In this document: piece after piece, positions 1 through 14,194 of the stretch
How the letters are laid out: the number at the start of each line of letters is the position of its first letter
How positions within the stretch are numbered: the stretch's first letter is position 1
Origin: Archilochus colubris
Lineage: Eukaryota; Chordata; Aves; Apodiformes; Trochilidae
NCBI GenBank assembly: GCA_023079485.1
Contig: CM041083.1
Span: 176,383,480-176,447,479 of the forward strand
Length of the DNA: 64,000 nucleotides
Direction of reading: 5' to 3'
Program-made: the position numbers and the translations under genes
The notes under the pieces: generated by a model
Seen by the model: only the letters and a program-made list of their open reading frames with translations
What the model was told of the DNA's origin: nothing
Databases searched by the model: none

Positions 1-1555
1 GGAACATAAAAATTAGGAAAGAAATCGGACTGGGACTGATTATATTTTTTTGTCAGGACCATCACAGAATTCCTGTTAATACTAGAGATGCCCAAGTGAG
101 ATTTAAATAAACCCTCCCACAGTCTGTGGCAACAGCACAGAAGTTAACATATGCTCATTTACCTTCCCAGTTTCCGTTTTTACGTGGCTAGGTTGCTACC
201 AGGATTCAAGTTAAATCTGGGATGGTACCTCCAGATCTCTGAGCTGCTGTAGCAAAGTAAAGGGGGCTCATTAACAACCTCTCATTTGTTCCTTGCATTC
301 TTTCAGCAGAGGAAAACACGCCTCATCTACACAACAGAGCTTTGGCACCCGGAATTACCTTTTATCTCCACAGGTTTGCATGCAGGCACATGTAAATGGG
401 GAGTAAGCAAACAAAGCCCAGCTTGTGGCACCTAAATAGAACCACATGCAGCAAACCTCAGCCAGCAAGGCAGCTGCCAGCAAAGCTTCAGCATCAACAC
501 ATCCCAGGAGCAATGTCAGCGGCTGTGAGCCCAACAACATTTCTGGCAGTGATGTTTTCCAGTTTTAGCCTGGCCACACTTTACATCTCCTGCCCATCTG
601 TTTGTTTTGCATTGTGTTACATCATCCCAGTTGCAATCTTTAAACTATAAAATCATCAGGGGATCATAGAGAGGGGGAAGCTGCCTTGTGCTGGTCGCCT
701 CAGGGAGAACTTTCTGTTCATAGAAGTTGGTGTCAGAGAAAGTGCAGAGGCTTTTTTTGTGGGAGGAACAGACATATGGGAATCTGGGACTGACACTGAC
801 AAAACCATGGGGAGGTTAGAAACATATTGCAAAGTCAAGGCAAGGGTATTTTTTCTTCAATAGTTCTGTGTTTTGGTTATGAAGTGAATTTATGATGTTC
901 TTGAAGAGCTTCCTGGGTTCCAGATACCAGTAGAATGGAAATTAGGAATTCTAGAGGCTGTGTTTTATCATCATTTTTGTTGACTAGTTCAGCATTTTGT
1001 AGCTTTGAACAACATTGCTATAAAAGTGCTTAACTCTGTGACAAAGAAGTCACATTTTCTTTTAGAATATCTAGAGGTCAATAGGAGTATGTCCTGTGAA
1101 TAAACCTAATTTTCAATTTAACTTCTTGATTCAGCTGTGTTTAGAATTCCTAGTATTTGTTTTTTGAAAATATTACTGTAAAAATAATTATATTGAAGTG
1201 ACTTTTCACTGCAAATTAGGTATCTTTTTGAGAATATTTATAGAAAACAATTCAGTAAATATTTGCTTTGCATCAGGTCTTTATTGGTAGCTTTTCCTTA
1301 TCTGTTCAGAAACAGCTTTTGATTGTTGCACCCATTCTAAAGCTTGGAATACTCTTACTTCTAAATACTGAATAATCCTGGACTTCTAAATGCATGTTTT
1401 AGAGAAATAAAACTTTACATAAAGAACATATCTGAGAAAAATGTGGGTGACTAAGGCTTAATAATATAGCAGAACTTGTTAAACTATTTTTTTTCATCTT
1501 TCATAGTTGCTACATGAATTCAATGCAAAACAGCCCAGTTTTTCACCAACCCATA

Positions 1556-1930
1556 TAGAATCATAGAATCATAGGATTGGCTGGGTTGGAAGGGACCTCA
1601 GAGATCATCGAGTCCAACCCTTGAACCACCGTTGCGGTTGCTAGACCATGGCACTGAGTGCCACATCCAGTCTTTTTTTAAATATCTCCAGGGATGGAGA
1701 ATCCACTACTTCACTGGGCAGCCCATTCCAATGTCTGATCACTCTCTCCGTAAAGAAATTCTTTCTAATATCTAACCTAAACCTCCCCTGGCACAACTTA
1801 AGACCATGCCCTCTTGTCTTGTTGAAAGTCGTCTGGCAAAAGAGCCCAACCCCCACCTGGCTACACCCTCCTTTCAGGGAGTTGGAGAGAGCAATGAGGT
1901 CTCCCCTGATGATGACCCTCTTCAAATACT
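1556..1930 (-). mobile_element. CR1 LINE 3' fragment
   Basis: On the plus strand the block begins with the repeated octamer AGAATCAT near 1557-1570, followed by TTGGAAGGGACCTC. This is the reverse complement of the CR1 3' end. The minus-strand frame 1925-1641 reads as the C-terminal end of CR1 ORF2, with [33 protein letters not shown] and a terminal LDVALSAMV. The element is 5' truncated, as most CR1 copies are, and keeps only about the last 95 codons plus the short 3'UTR. The remaining frame is open, which suggests a fairly young copy, but it cannot encode an active protein. The 5' boundary is approximate. Confidence 0.93.
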
Positions 1931-4900
1931 TGGTAGAATTTCTTCTTTATTAAAAAATTAGCAAAGGGTATGGTTCCATATTTGAATTTCTTTAAAATTA
2001 ATGGAGGAGATTCAAGGCTAGCGATGTTTCTTGGACAGCACCTTGCTGTACAAAAAAATTATGGGGGTCAAAGTTAGTAGAAGATGAGACAGCCCCATGA
2101 AACACTTTTCTACTGTATTGTTAGACTTGGCAGAATTGTCAGTCATTTCATGGGAGATGTTCAGGTCAAGCTGCATTTGTTTAATATCTGCTAAGTTTGA
2201 GTAACTCAGTATAAAATAATTTTTTATTAAAGCCTTTAAAAACACATTCTGCTAAAATGTTAGATATTATCATAAATGGTAGCTGTCATTTTATAAGAGA
2301 GAGTAAGGCATTGCTTCCTACGATAACCTAACTCTATGTTTATAATTGTAGTTTATTGCTAGCAGTCCCCCTGTCCTCTTCTGCCTACCCACTGCTTGTT
2401 GATTATCATTTAAACATCAGCTGCATATTAAGCTGTGATCCTTGCTTTGAATGTTTACAATTCAGACTGCTTAAGAAGATGGTATTGGCCAAAATGTTTT
2501 GAGTTGGTTGGCTTTTTTTTGGTTTTTATGACAGTTTTTCTTTGAACTGGGTAGCAGGTGTGATTTCTGGGTTTGTTTTCTTTTTTTCATCCTGGAAATG
2601 CCTATACCTAGGCTTATGAAGAAAAGATGTGTTTCAAGAGCAGACTGAGTTGTGGAAGATGAGCTAGAGCCATGCCTCCTAAAGCAACTCTAGCATCACA
2701 AAACCAGTTTAGAACTATTTAATGAGAGTCAGAAAGGATATAATCAATGAAGTTGGTAAGAAGTGTCTGGTCTCAGTATGCAGTTCCATCATAATGTTGG
2801 TTTAAGAGGAATGTACATGCATCTTAAACTATAGGAGAATATCAACCAGTAAGATTCTGAATTGTCTGTGAAGGAGAAACTCTGCTTTTTTTGGTAGGTA
2901 TTAATTCTGCTAATGCCCTATAGAGAAATTCTTAAAGCTAATCAATTTGGCTATTGAAGACAAATAAAAGATTTATGTCTCAGTACTCGCCCCACTCAGG
3001 AAATTATAATGACTTTAATTCACCCATTAAGCCGGCACTTTTCCCTAGCTAAAATGTTCTTGGACTCTCAGTCAGTTTTACGTTAAGAGTGCCTCTCTTT
3101 TACTCTGCCTTTCGGCTAAATCCAGACAGAATTGCTGACAGTGATACAATTTTTGAGTACCTTCTTTGAGTCAACTAGGAAGACTTAATCAGAAGAATCA
3201 TAAAAAGGTTCTGAAAGGTCCCAATGAAGGACCTGCTATACCTAAATTGACATTACATGCTTCCAGCTAACCTGTCTCTGGGAAGCTGTACTGAGGGTTC
3301 CTCATGTTCCAGTACTATTTATACTTGCAGTTAAAAACATATTTCCTCCTGTCTGAATTAAACTACCTTTTAGAAATGTAAGATCACTCTTTTGTGATAA
3401 ACTAATGATAGGAATTTATTTTTTCTTCTTTGGGTAGTCTATTGAAGTATTGAAGGTTGCTACCTTGTCTCACTACCTTTTTTTCTGAATTAGTTATCTT
3501 TCAATAGTCATGTTTCCCAAAGTTGTGATCTCTCTTGGTATTCTCTCTACCCTCTGAAGGTGAAAACCATCTTTCTAAATGGGAAACACAAAAAGTGGAT
3601 TTGTTGTGTCAGCTAACACTGCAGTAGCCCTCGAGTATCCTCTACAAAGTGCTCCTGTTCATCCCAGCAGGATGGTGATTCCCTTTGCTTCAGATGCAGA
3701 CCCACTCCAAAACTTACATCTCTCTTTGTGGAACCGCTGCTTATTTCATATAGCAAGTGGTTCTTTTAGTGCCTTGGCTTCTGCCTGTGTTCTATTCCTA
3801 ATTCTTTTCTGACTGGACTTGTTAAGTTCTATCTGGTTTTATTTCTGATGGCTTCTCCAACTTTCAGGATTCTTCCAAATACCATTTATGTACTACAATG
3901 CTTACAGCTTTACCTGTGGTTGAGTAATCTCCAGATTTAAAATGCATATTCAGTTTATTAAAAAAATATTGACTAATACCAAGCTCAGGAACAAAACCCT
4001 GGTGAGTTCCTTCACTCATTTTCTTCTGCTTTGACAATAAACCATTGATAACTACTTTGCATTGGTTTTCCAATACTCATCTGAAAAGCAGTGTCTTTAA
4101 GTTTTTTCCTAAGCTGTGGCTTGGGTTTTAAAATCATGATTAGAAAAGTTTATCATCTCTACTGTCCCCCCTGTTATCCTAAAACTGCTGCTTTGACACT
4201 GTTCGTTCTTGACTGTTCTGAAACTCACAGCTTTCTAAGTTGTCCTAGTTTTGAAGATCAGCTTTTGCTTTGATTTTTTTCTAGTGTCTTGGAACTTTAT
4301 TTGTCCTTCAGAAATTCTCAGAAAATAATGTCTGGTAGCTCAGAGATTGTGTCAAGTGTGTACTTAAATATTCTTCACATCTAGCTAATTTGAAAATGTT
4401 ACTTAAGGACTGGCTAACCTGTTGTCTTCTTCTTGCCTTCTAATCCCCCTGTTGCTAAAGTTATGTGATGAACCTGCAGTTAGGCTTTTTAATGAAAATT
4501 AAAACAGAGAAAAAATTAAATAGTTTGCTTCTCATATTAATCTGTTTCTCATGGATAGTTTATATTTGTATATCTTTTTTTTTTCTTTTTGTGCAAAGCT
4601 CTGTTAAAAAAGGGGCTTTTAAAACATAATAGTCTAGGAATTTTATTGTGCAGTATTAAGTGCTTTATAAACATGCATATTTACTTGAGAAAAAACATCA
4701 AAGCAGAAATAAGCAGGACATTCAGTTTAAATAGGTATTTTCTCCCTCATCACAAATCAGTCACATAGAAAAATCTGTAACTGCAGGAGACCTGATTAAA
4801 ACATATTGAAAGTTAACTTTTAAATGGGTATTTCTTGCTAATACCTTTAGCTGATGCTTTCCATGTGAAGCCAATGTTCTGCAAATGGGGATTTTTAATT

Positions 4901-6434
4901 TTCTAATAGTGGAAAGGACTTGAGCTTGTAAAGTGCCAAGAGAGTAATTTGAAATAGTCTGTAGTTGAGAACAAGTGATACTTTTCAGATATGAAGTAAT
5001 ATTAGCAAAACCCCAGAATTTGTTGGACTGCCATATTGTTGCTTTTCTTGGGCTTGAATAATAAATAAAAAAGTAAAAAATATGATGGAATCCTTGGGTA
5101 CTTGATACTTAGGATTATGTTAATATTTACCATATGGATTGGATAGGAGGTCTGTTTACTCTCATACTAAAGAGTAAGATGATTTTTAGTACACAATTTG
5201 ACAGATATTACCTCTTTTTGCTGAACAGGGAAGCAAGGCATTGATCCTGATGAACAGAAAAGTTAAAAATTAATGAGTTTGTACCATTGTCTCATTTCAT
5301 CTCCAACTGCATGAATAAAACAATGCCAAGAAACTTGTCATTCAAATCATGCAGATAATTAAAGCTTCTTAAGCATAATTTCTAATAATGCAATTTCAGT
5401 TACAAAAATTAATATTTTACACATGCAAATTCATTCACATGGATTCAATAGGAAATACTTCAGATTAATTTAGTCAAGTAGACTTTGCAGCAGCATCTAA
5501 TTTTGACTGCCCACAAATTTAAAATTGGAAAATAATTAGAAATTGTGTCTTGTTAGCAGTGATGAAAAATGGGTTTTAACTCCTTATTATCACTGCTGTG
5601 GGGTGGAATTTTTTATGATTTCTTCTCTGTTAAAAGGTAAAATTTAACATTGTATTGTTAAATTTGTAAATTGTCGTGTAGCCAAAGTATTAACATGGAG
5701 TTTTGTGTGAGATGATTCTGACAAAAAGGTTATGCACTTGGAGAAGGCAGGAAGCTAAAATCTACTCATACACAGTAAGAACATGAAATACAGCAAAAAT
5801 CTTGTCTTACTGTTTGTTTCAGGTAAATGAGCCTATCCCCATCCAAAGGTACTGCTTCTAATTAGGGTTTGTTTACCAATACTCTATATCTGTAGAGTTT
5901 TCATCTTTCTAACTTACAGGTTCCTAAGATAGGTCACAGAAATTAATGGATTCCTTTGATGTGACAGGTAGGAAGGACCATGATGTGAATAGTTCATATG
6001 TATGCATCATATTTTTACCTTTCTAGTATCTTATGTGTTCTGTCCTGCAAACATTTTGTATGTTATATAGCCATGCATCTGTGAAGATTAAGTAGGAATT
6101 ACCTGAAACAACATTTTGATTATATATAAAATCTACCTTTTTAGAAAAAATTTCTGGGATGCTTAACTGAATTTAGAAACAAATAAGGAGTTTCAGTACA
6201 CCAGAGAAGAATGAGATACTAGTGTTAATACATTCATTCATTAATTACTTCTTTATTTCTAATTTAAAAAGCATTTCTGGAGTATACATACATCTGAAAG
6301 AATTATTAGAGTGAAGCCATTCCTAAGAGCTCACAAGATTATTTATTGATTTGCAGTAAGACACTGGTGGCTTTATTTGTTTGTATTTTATTGTGTGTAG
6401 CGTTTGAATACAAACCCAGTTTCAGAACTGGAGA

Positions 6435-6599
6435 ATGATTTTTCACATGAAAGAAAATCTGACTTTTTCTATAATTTAAACCCCATTCAAAGCATATTTC
6501 TTAGCAGAAAAAAAAGCATGATTTTTCACATGAAAGAAAATCTGACTTTTTCTATAATTTAAACCCCATTCAAAGCATATTTCTTAGCAGAAAAAAAAA
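6435..6599. repeat. 83-bp tandem direct duplication
   Basis: Two adjacent copies, 6435-6517 and 6518-6599, each start ATGATTTTTCACATG and end in a run of 8-9 A. By eye they are identical except at the terminal A run. The unit resembles no element I recognise. Near-perfect identity indicates a recent duplication, or a collapsed or duplicated assembly segment. Confidence 0.92.
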
Positions 6600-7490
6600 C
6601 AAACCAACACACAAAAAAACCAAAACCGAAAGTGAAACATTTAGATATTCACTACCACAAATGCTTCTCACACAGTTGAAATAGAATTCCTAATCTTTAC
6701 CATGGGTGGAGGACTGGTTACTAGAAAGAAATAAAACCAGAAATCTCAATAAGGCAGGAATTTGCAGTGCCAGAGAGCTTAGTGCATGGGATAAACCTGC
6801 AGGAATTTGTATTCTCTGCATCCGGGACTGTCCATCTGCATCAGGAAGACATCGAATGTGAAGACTGCAGAACAAAATTGGAGTAGACACAAGTGTGGCA
6901 ACAGAAGATTTGAAACTACTTAAACCTCTGCGAAACAGTCTCTATCCCTTTAATTTCTGGAAACTGTATGATAGTTGCCCTTTTGAATATGTAATTACAA
7001 GTCATAGCTGCCACCAATTCATCAGAAGGTTTGGGGGAATTGCAGTGTATCAGTGCCACTAGATAGGATGGTACCATTTCCCTTTTGCTGCAGAGAGTGA
7101 AACTAGGTTCTGCAAACAGAAGATTGCTGGTTTTAATTCAAGACATGAATGCAACTGAAAAGTAAAATCTTGTTAGCTGCACTAAGAATTAGCAACATGG
7201 AACAAATTGCTCATAACACTGAAAACTAAAATTGGTGCCTTATTTGTGCTAATGATTTACTGAAGGCACTGCAGACAGTGCTAGTGAGGCTGATGGTGTT
7301 AAGCAATGGGGTAAGGTACCAGCCTTAGGCTTACAGTAAAGTGGCTTACCAACAACCACAGACATCCTTGATCTTCCCTCCTTGCTTATCTGTAGGATAC
7401 AGATGTTGCTAAAACCAAGCTAAATGTTGTCTCTGAGAAACAGATTGGCAGGGATACCAAAAAAATAAATATCTATCCCCTACACAGAGA

Positions 7491-7516
7491 GAGAGAAAAA
7501 AAAAAAAAAAAAAAAA
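7491..7516. repeat. GA-repeat and poly-A tract
   Basis: A short GAGAGAGAG run leads into more than 20 consecutive A bases. It could be a simple repeat or the decayed tail of a retroposed sequence reading on the plus strand. I see no recognisable body upstream of it. Confidence 0.7.
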
Positions 7517-9365
7517 GCAAAGCATAGCAGAGAGTAATATTTTAGCCCAGAAAGAACTTGTGAAGGCCATGCAATCAACTTCTGAGTAGCTGACAAGTAA
7601 GCTTATTTTGATCTCCTGGTAATTTAGATAACTTTTCACAGTCTTCTCTAGAAATGTGTTGAATTTGTTCATTTTATGACACATTTATTGCAGATTAGTT
7701 GCTCTCTGCTGCTTTCTTCTCATTGTAAAATCTAATGAGCATAGAAGCTAATGAAACATTTTGGAAATGGAACATCACAGAGCTGGAGACTGGAGGCGTT
7801 ATGATTCTGCATGTTTCCATCTCTTAATTACTTCATGCTTACCCTTTATCCATTTGACAACAGGAAGAATCAAGAACTCATAAGTAAATATGTTGGGGTT
7901 CCTCCTCGTTGTACCAGCTCCTACTTCTGTGCGATGTCAGGAACTTCATGTTCCTTTTCTTATCCTTACGGTGTCTCAATAATGTCAAATTATGGCCTTG
8001 GGAGGTTTCCTCTTTTCTCAGCCTTATTGTTGTTAATGTCTATTAAATGCCTCAGACCTCTGTGGTAATATTCCATGCTATAAAGGGATTGCAGTGTTAC
8101 ATGGTTAGTCTCACTGCCAATAGCCTGCACATCACTCTCCTGCTTTGTAGTTCTGTCTGTAGTTATACAATAGAACATCTTACTGCAAGATGTTTTGGCT
8201 GGAAAAAACATCCTTATTTTATCTGGTATGCTGAATTGGAAAGCAACAAGGCCTCTGATCAGCTCTTAAAGTAGTCCTTCTTTTGCTTCACAGAACCCTG
8301 GGCATCCTAATTTTGTTACTTTAATCTTAGTCTGTGGTGAGAGGAAAGACTGGGGCTTTGTGATACATTTTTTATCTCACTGAACATACTACAGAAACAC
8401 TTGGTGTTTCTTCTTGGCAGAGCATGCCCACATGAGTGAGTAAGGCAGCATAGCTCTCTTCTATCAGGAGTTCAGATTTATTTCTGAAATAGTTTCTGCA
8501 TCAAAAGAAAACTGGGGGGACTATGGTCTTCTATTTAATGTCTTTCCAAGGACCTGTTGTATAACTATCAGAATACTGTTGATGAGATGTGCATTTATAT
8601 CTTTACCGGTATAGATACTGTGTAGAAAATACAGTTTCAAAAACCCTGGGTTTCCTTGTTTGTTTGTTTTCGCTGCCTCTTTATGTACAAATAATTCTCC
8701 CACAGCTACAAGCAGATTATGGTAACATCTAAGAGAAGACAAGAGGGGTGGTGTGGTTGAGTGGGATCTTTTCCTGCAGAACATTTTATTTCCCAAGCTA
8801 AATGTGACAACAGAATTGCATACATCAACTGTTCATGGGTGCTGAGACCTTTTTACAGCAATCAGCATGGTTACATTTTATCCATGACTGAAATCCTTTT
8901 AGACTCTGTACTAATGTTGTCAGTTCTTTCAAGACATGAACTGCCTGACTCTGGTGTGCACAGCACTGAGGGCTTGCCCACGTGGGTCTCCACAGGCCTT
9001 ACTGTAATTTATAAATAAACTTGTAAACCCATAGGAACAACATTTATTGTAGAGTTCACAGTAATACATGAGGAGAGAATGTATGCTCATTTAAGCTACA
9101 ACTCTCACAGTCCTGAACACTATCTCATGGTCACTGCAGCCAAGGCTGCCTTCAGCTGTCACATCCTCAATGAGCCCTTTCTTTTGTGAGTGTGAGCAGA
9201 GCATCTCTTCTCTCTGTTTTTTTCTATCACTTGGATCAGTAAGTTATCATATATAGGATCTCCAGGATCCTCCTGCATTGTTTATCCCTTGCTGTGTTGA
9301 TCCTCAAGTTGGTTGAAGCATCCCTCAAGTGAACCAGGGTCGTGAATGCTAGGCTACATCTAGCT

Positions 9366-9428
9366 TTGAGCAGAAAATTGGACTAGAGATTTTCCTATGT
9401 CCAACCTGGGTTGTGCTATGATTCTATG
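9366..9428 (+). mobile_element. Old CR1 3'-end remnant
   Basis: The segment reads TTGGACTAGAGATTTTCC, then TCCAACCTGGGTTG and ATGATTCTATGG. This matches the CR1 3' end pattern (TTGGACTAGATGATC, CCTTCCAACC, then the ATTCTATG tail) with several substitutions. Sequence upstream of about 9360 is too diverged to assign. This is a short, old copy. Confidence 0.75.
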
Positions 9429-12095
9429 GTGATTGTTCACTTCACAAAATATAATATGAACATAAGATCATCTGTGTTTCTGCACCAGTGATGAGAGATT
9501 TAATATAGTTAGCTGCAAGATGTGGCTTCCTCATGGGATAATGTGCCACTAGTATAGGGATACTCAAGTAACAGTTCATGGTCTATATGTAAGCCACCAG
9601 GACAACTTGCAGACCACTCCTAACATCACCCTTACTAAGGAACCTGTCAGTAGTGAGTGGTGGCCAAACGCCAGCTGCCAGCCTCCCCCTTTTTCTGAAA
9701 TGGCAGCATACTTTATTGCATGTCAGCAGGAGTGCTTCTTGCTGGGAGAGAAGGAAGATGGTAACAAGACGCAATTAGCCTCTGCAATTCAGGTCAACCA
9801 CATTGTCCTTGCCTATGTGTGACAAACCCCAGATTAAGAAGAATAACCTTTCATCAATTATTTTCTGCTCATTTCCAAACTTGTTAGGCAAAATTACAAA
9901 AGGGCTGTCTTGACTATTGTCCTAGATGCCACTGTGCCAATAGGATAGGAAGGAAGTCTGGACATGCATTTAGTTGTCTCCTCTTCCCTTTCATACCAAT
10001 TCCTTCCCAGTCCTTTCTAACACTTTGAGGAGAAAGACACATTCAAACACAGAATCTTATCTCTAACCTCATTCGAACTCTGGATGCTCATAAGGGATTC
10101 AGAGAATTTGAATGAGTATTAATGCTTATAATGAGAATTAAGGTTTAGTCATGAATTGCAAGAAGGGATGTAGATGATTTTTTTCTTTACATGTTGGGAA
10201 CAGGAAACTTTATATACTAAAATATATTACAGAAAGTAGCTGGCTGCTTCTTTGTGGACTCTTGGGTTTTTCTACTAAGCAAATTACTGTAGTCCAATAG
10301 TGACAACTTGATTGCAACATTGTACTATAGTATTTTTTCATATTTATCATTAGAATATTCAGTTCCCTTTCTGACTAATTCCTATGCATGGGGCACACAC
10401 TAGGATTACATTGTAGTTTTACAAGATTAAACAAGTTGGTCCTTCTAAATCTTTGTTTACAAGAAAGGTGAAGAATTGATTTACATTTGAGATGGATAGA
10501 TGGTTTCTGCAACAGAAGTTTATGCCAACACATCAATGAAAGGTTCCTGCCTTAGTTATCTAGTGGAACCTAATTGAAAGCTTTATCTGATTCCTCCTGG
10601 TTTCAGTTGGTAATTTCCTCCTATAACACAGTAAATGTTTTTCTTCGTTTCCACTCATCATTAAGTATAAAATGAGAATAGTCATCAATGAATCACATAA
10701 AATGTCAACAGAAAGAAATTAGCTGCTATTGGGCACTAGAAAGGTGGTAGATTTTGGGAGGAAAAGCTTTGGGAAGACCAGGGCATTTTTATGGTTCTCC
10801 CAGCTGTGCTGGATGTTCCCTCAGTAACACATTGGTTCCTACTTCCATTTACTTCAGCAGCTTGATGGCAGACAAATAGTTAGGGCAGCCAAGAGAAATA
10901 CTTTTCATTACATCATTCTCTGGTGGATATGTTTAAGTTAATTAGTTATGCTCAATTTTATTTCTTTGTTCTCTAATTTGTCTAAACTATGTTACAGGCT
11001 CCACTGATCATCTGTGAAGACTAAATAATGTGCAGGCTTGTACATGGTATTTTCTGACTAGGGAGAAAAAACGATTCTTGTTTATTTCTCTTAACCTATG
11101 TTAAGGAACCTTAACCATGGGAAGAAAATGGGGAACAGGTTTGATACACAACTGAATGTTTACTGCTGTATTTTTAAACAAGTGAAATATACTGACATCA
11201 TCAGGTGAAGACAGTGTAAACACTGCTGTAGACTTTTGATTGTACGTTGGCTAAGAAGTGGAAATATTTTTTTCCCCTTGACTGTATAATATGTCTGGTG
11301 ATTAATCTAGTATCCATTATGAGTGCAAGACATCAGCATTATTCACACTAAGTTCTTTCATCCTCAGGCCAAGAACCATTTTGCAGCTGTAATGCAAGAA
11401 TGCCTACAGAGCTGTGTGGGTGTATATAAACTCTAACCTGAACATCTTGAGGTGTTCTCAAGTGGGAGGGTAATTTCGCCTCTTCATTGATTTTACTGAT
11501 CTCTCTTATGAGCAAGTAGTGCCATTTCCCTCAACCTGTGATGAATTGCATGTGCTACACAATGTGGGCTGTTGCTCACCAGAGGATTAAGCAGGAACAA
11601 CAAACCTGCTTCACTTTCCTCAAACCTTTCGCGAGTGACAGACACCTGCGTCATCTTGTACAGTGTTAACTTTCTGATATATAAAAGCAGCTTCCAGTTC
11701 TTCTCCAGGAGACTGCCTAGGGTGACAAAAATGCTGATGTTGCATTTGGATCATTTACAAAACCACCACTGCATTACTTGTGCTGGGATCTTCAAAAGCA
11801 GATAAATTTTACGTGTGGTCTCAGCACTGTTAAATTAAGCTGTCCTAAGTATCTGCAGTAACCATGGAATCTAAAAGCCTGGATTACTGCAGCAGTTCTT
11901 TGCCTGGGCTGGGGTACATACTGTACTTGGATTTTAATGGAGCCATTTATACAGATTTTATATTTTCCCATAAAACTCCTCAAGATGAATGAAAACATGC
12001 GTGGGCTGAATGTTTGTGCTTTTCAGTGCTCTTTCTTTTACAGAATCTTGCTGGCTTTCTTAATTGCTAACTTAGGCAGTTTCTTTGTCTTTTAG

Positions 12096-12212
12096 AATGT
12101 CGGGTGGTGAAATCCACTTCCTATACCAAAATAGCTTCAACTTCACGTAGGAGCACCACCAAGAGCCCAGGCCCATCCCGACGCAGCAAGTCTCCTGCTT
12201 CTACCAGCTCAG
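12096..12212 (+). CDS. DCLK1: DCLK1 linker exon (Ser/Thr/Arg-rich)
   Basis: The acceptor TCTTTTAG precedes 12096 and the donor CAG|GTAAAG follows 12212. The exon is 117 nt: two bases completing a Glu codon, 38 codons, and one base of a split Val codon. It begins [14 protein letters not shown] and ends [12 protein letters not shown]. It lies directly after the second doublecortin domain. The region is basic and rich in Ser/Thr, with SP motifs (KSPGP, KSPAS), as in the proline-directed phosphorylation region of doublecortin-family linkers. The exon is absent from transcripts that start at the internal promoter near 22840. A second possible donor lies 9 nt downstream (GT at 12222). Confidence 0.96.
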
Positions 12213-14194
12213 GTAAAGCAAGTAAGAAGTCTTTCAATACAACAGCTACCACTGTGTTTCAATACAATTGGCAGTGTTCTTAAAAGTCCACATTTTTGTG
12301 GAAAAACATCATATGTAGGAAGCAGTTGGTAATGAAAAAATCCCTTGTTTTCTCAGTTGCATCTGAGATGAAGTGTCTTCCCAATATAAAATAATTCTCC
12401 AGTGTTTTATAAATTGTGCTCTCACATTACCACAGTTGATTTTGCTTTATTTTCTATGCATGATTTTTCTGCCAATACCTAAAGACTGACAAAAAGTGGT
12501 GTTTTTTGGACTAGGAACTGAAAAAGCACTATGGAAAATATATTCCAGGTTGCACAGCATAGGATCGGTGTCTGCAAAAGTTTGATTTCACAGAGGTTTT
12601 TGTGTTCTGTTTCCAAGGGAGTTAAGAGGCAGCAGTGAGGAAAGGACAGGTTAAAGAAAATGAGGATATTGAGTAAAGGGGAGCAGGGCAGAGAAAGAAT
12701 GCAATTACAGATGTGAATGTGAGGTGCAAAGATAGCTGAGGAAGAAATAAGTCAGAGTTGACCTAACAAGCCAGTGGTACAGACTGAAGAAGGCACAGCA
12801 ATATCTTTAAAAACTTCTGTGTGAGGGCCTTGCTTTGTCTGCCTTTGCAGTTAGGTGCTCCCACTAAATAGTCTATGACTAGATCCTCCCTGCAGCTTTT
12901 CTCCAAGCAAAACAAATACATTAAAAAGTACAGAAGATAATTTGCCATTGCTGGTGCCTTCGAGTACAAATAATACTTGATGTGGGCCAGCTGAGTAGAT
13001 CCAATCCAGCATTTGCAGCACTGCTTGTGAATATGGATTTGGCAAGAGGTAAATGTTAGATCTGTCTGAAAACCACCTCACCCTTTCAACTGGAAGTCTT
13101 CTGCCAACAGGGAAGTGAATGTAATACTGGGACCTGCATCCAGCACCTTAAAGGCTTTATGGAGAGCTGATGACCAGAATGACCCAGATACTCCTGGGAG
13201 GGGAGGCATAGACAATCTGGAACCATATTTTTCACAAGGAAACTAAGCTGAGAACAGAGCATCCTTGCTCAGGGAAGGAGGAAAACTGCAGAAGACACAA
13301 TGAGAGGCAGAAGCGTAGATGTGGGTATCAGGGCTGGGTGACAATGTGCCTCATGCACATTCTAAGAAGAGATGAAAGAGAAAACTGAAGAGGTAATGGG
13401 AAGTATCAGTTGTAAGGAACAAGTCCAGTAGTTCTTTCTTAACCATATAATGAATAGCTTTCCTTGTAGCTAGGTGGAACAGAGTTAACGTAAACTTTAG
13501 CAAGGGAAGCCCTGTTTGGTGTCAGAATGTTATGAGCTTTTTCTGTGTTTTTCTAATGCATATTCATTTGGGAGCAGGTAATGAACACTGAGTTGCATAT
13601 GTTCATTTCTATGTGGACTAACTGTGCTGCTATGCATAATAAATGTTTATGCCGTGGGACTAGCAACATTTTTGCCATGTTGACAATGTGATATCTCATT
13701 GATTTGGGTCCTGAAAGAATTAGTATTGTTTTTGCTTAAACATGCAGGAGAAGTATAGGTGAGTAAATCTTAATTTCCTGTTCAGTTTTACAGAGCCTGA
13801 GAAGAATACCATTACATTGTCAATCAGTACAAAAGATCAAGAAATTATTTTACAGCTTAAGAAAAAAAGGAATGTTTTCATTATGCCACAGCAATAACGT
13901 GTCATTACATTTATAACAAGAGAACAAACATTGCAGTGGAAATATTGAAAATGCAAACCATTTTATAAGGTTCTTTTCTAATGGCAGATTTACCCGTCTT
14001 AAAAATATCTTTCATAAAAACAATAAATATACATTAAATGGGCACATACTAGTTTGTCAAAAGATGCCCATGTCCTTGCCTATTTGACATAGTCATTTGG
14101 ATGCTGTAATAAAGATTTTCTTAGAGAAAGGCATTGGCCCAAGCCCTTCAGGAATATATAGGATGATGAGAGCAGTCTGTCAACTGATAGGAGC

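Larger units (their letters stand above)
1..12095 (+). other. DCLK1: Intron upstream of the first visible exon (3' part)
   Basis: About 12 kb of AT-rich noncoding DNA. I looked for the preceding exon, which encodes the end of the second doublecortin domain (expected to contain a FRYAQDD-like peptide), and did not find it. Contents I can name are a minus-strand CR1 fragment near 1556-1930, an 83-bp tandem duplication near 6435-6599, a poly-A run near 7497-7516 and a short plus-strand CR1 remnant near 9366-9428. Open frames here are short and look like chance. The intron ends in a pyrimidine-rich tract and AG at 12094-12095. Confidence 0.85.

Noticed and set aside
1..12095. Possible upstream doublecortin-domain exon in the first 12 kb.
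   Set aside because: I looked for the expected peptide before the ECRVV junction on the plus strand and found none; it is most likely outside the window.
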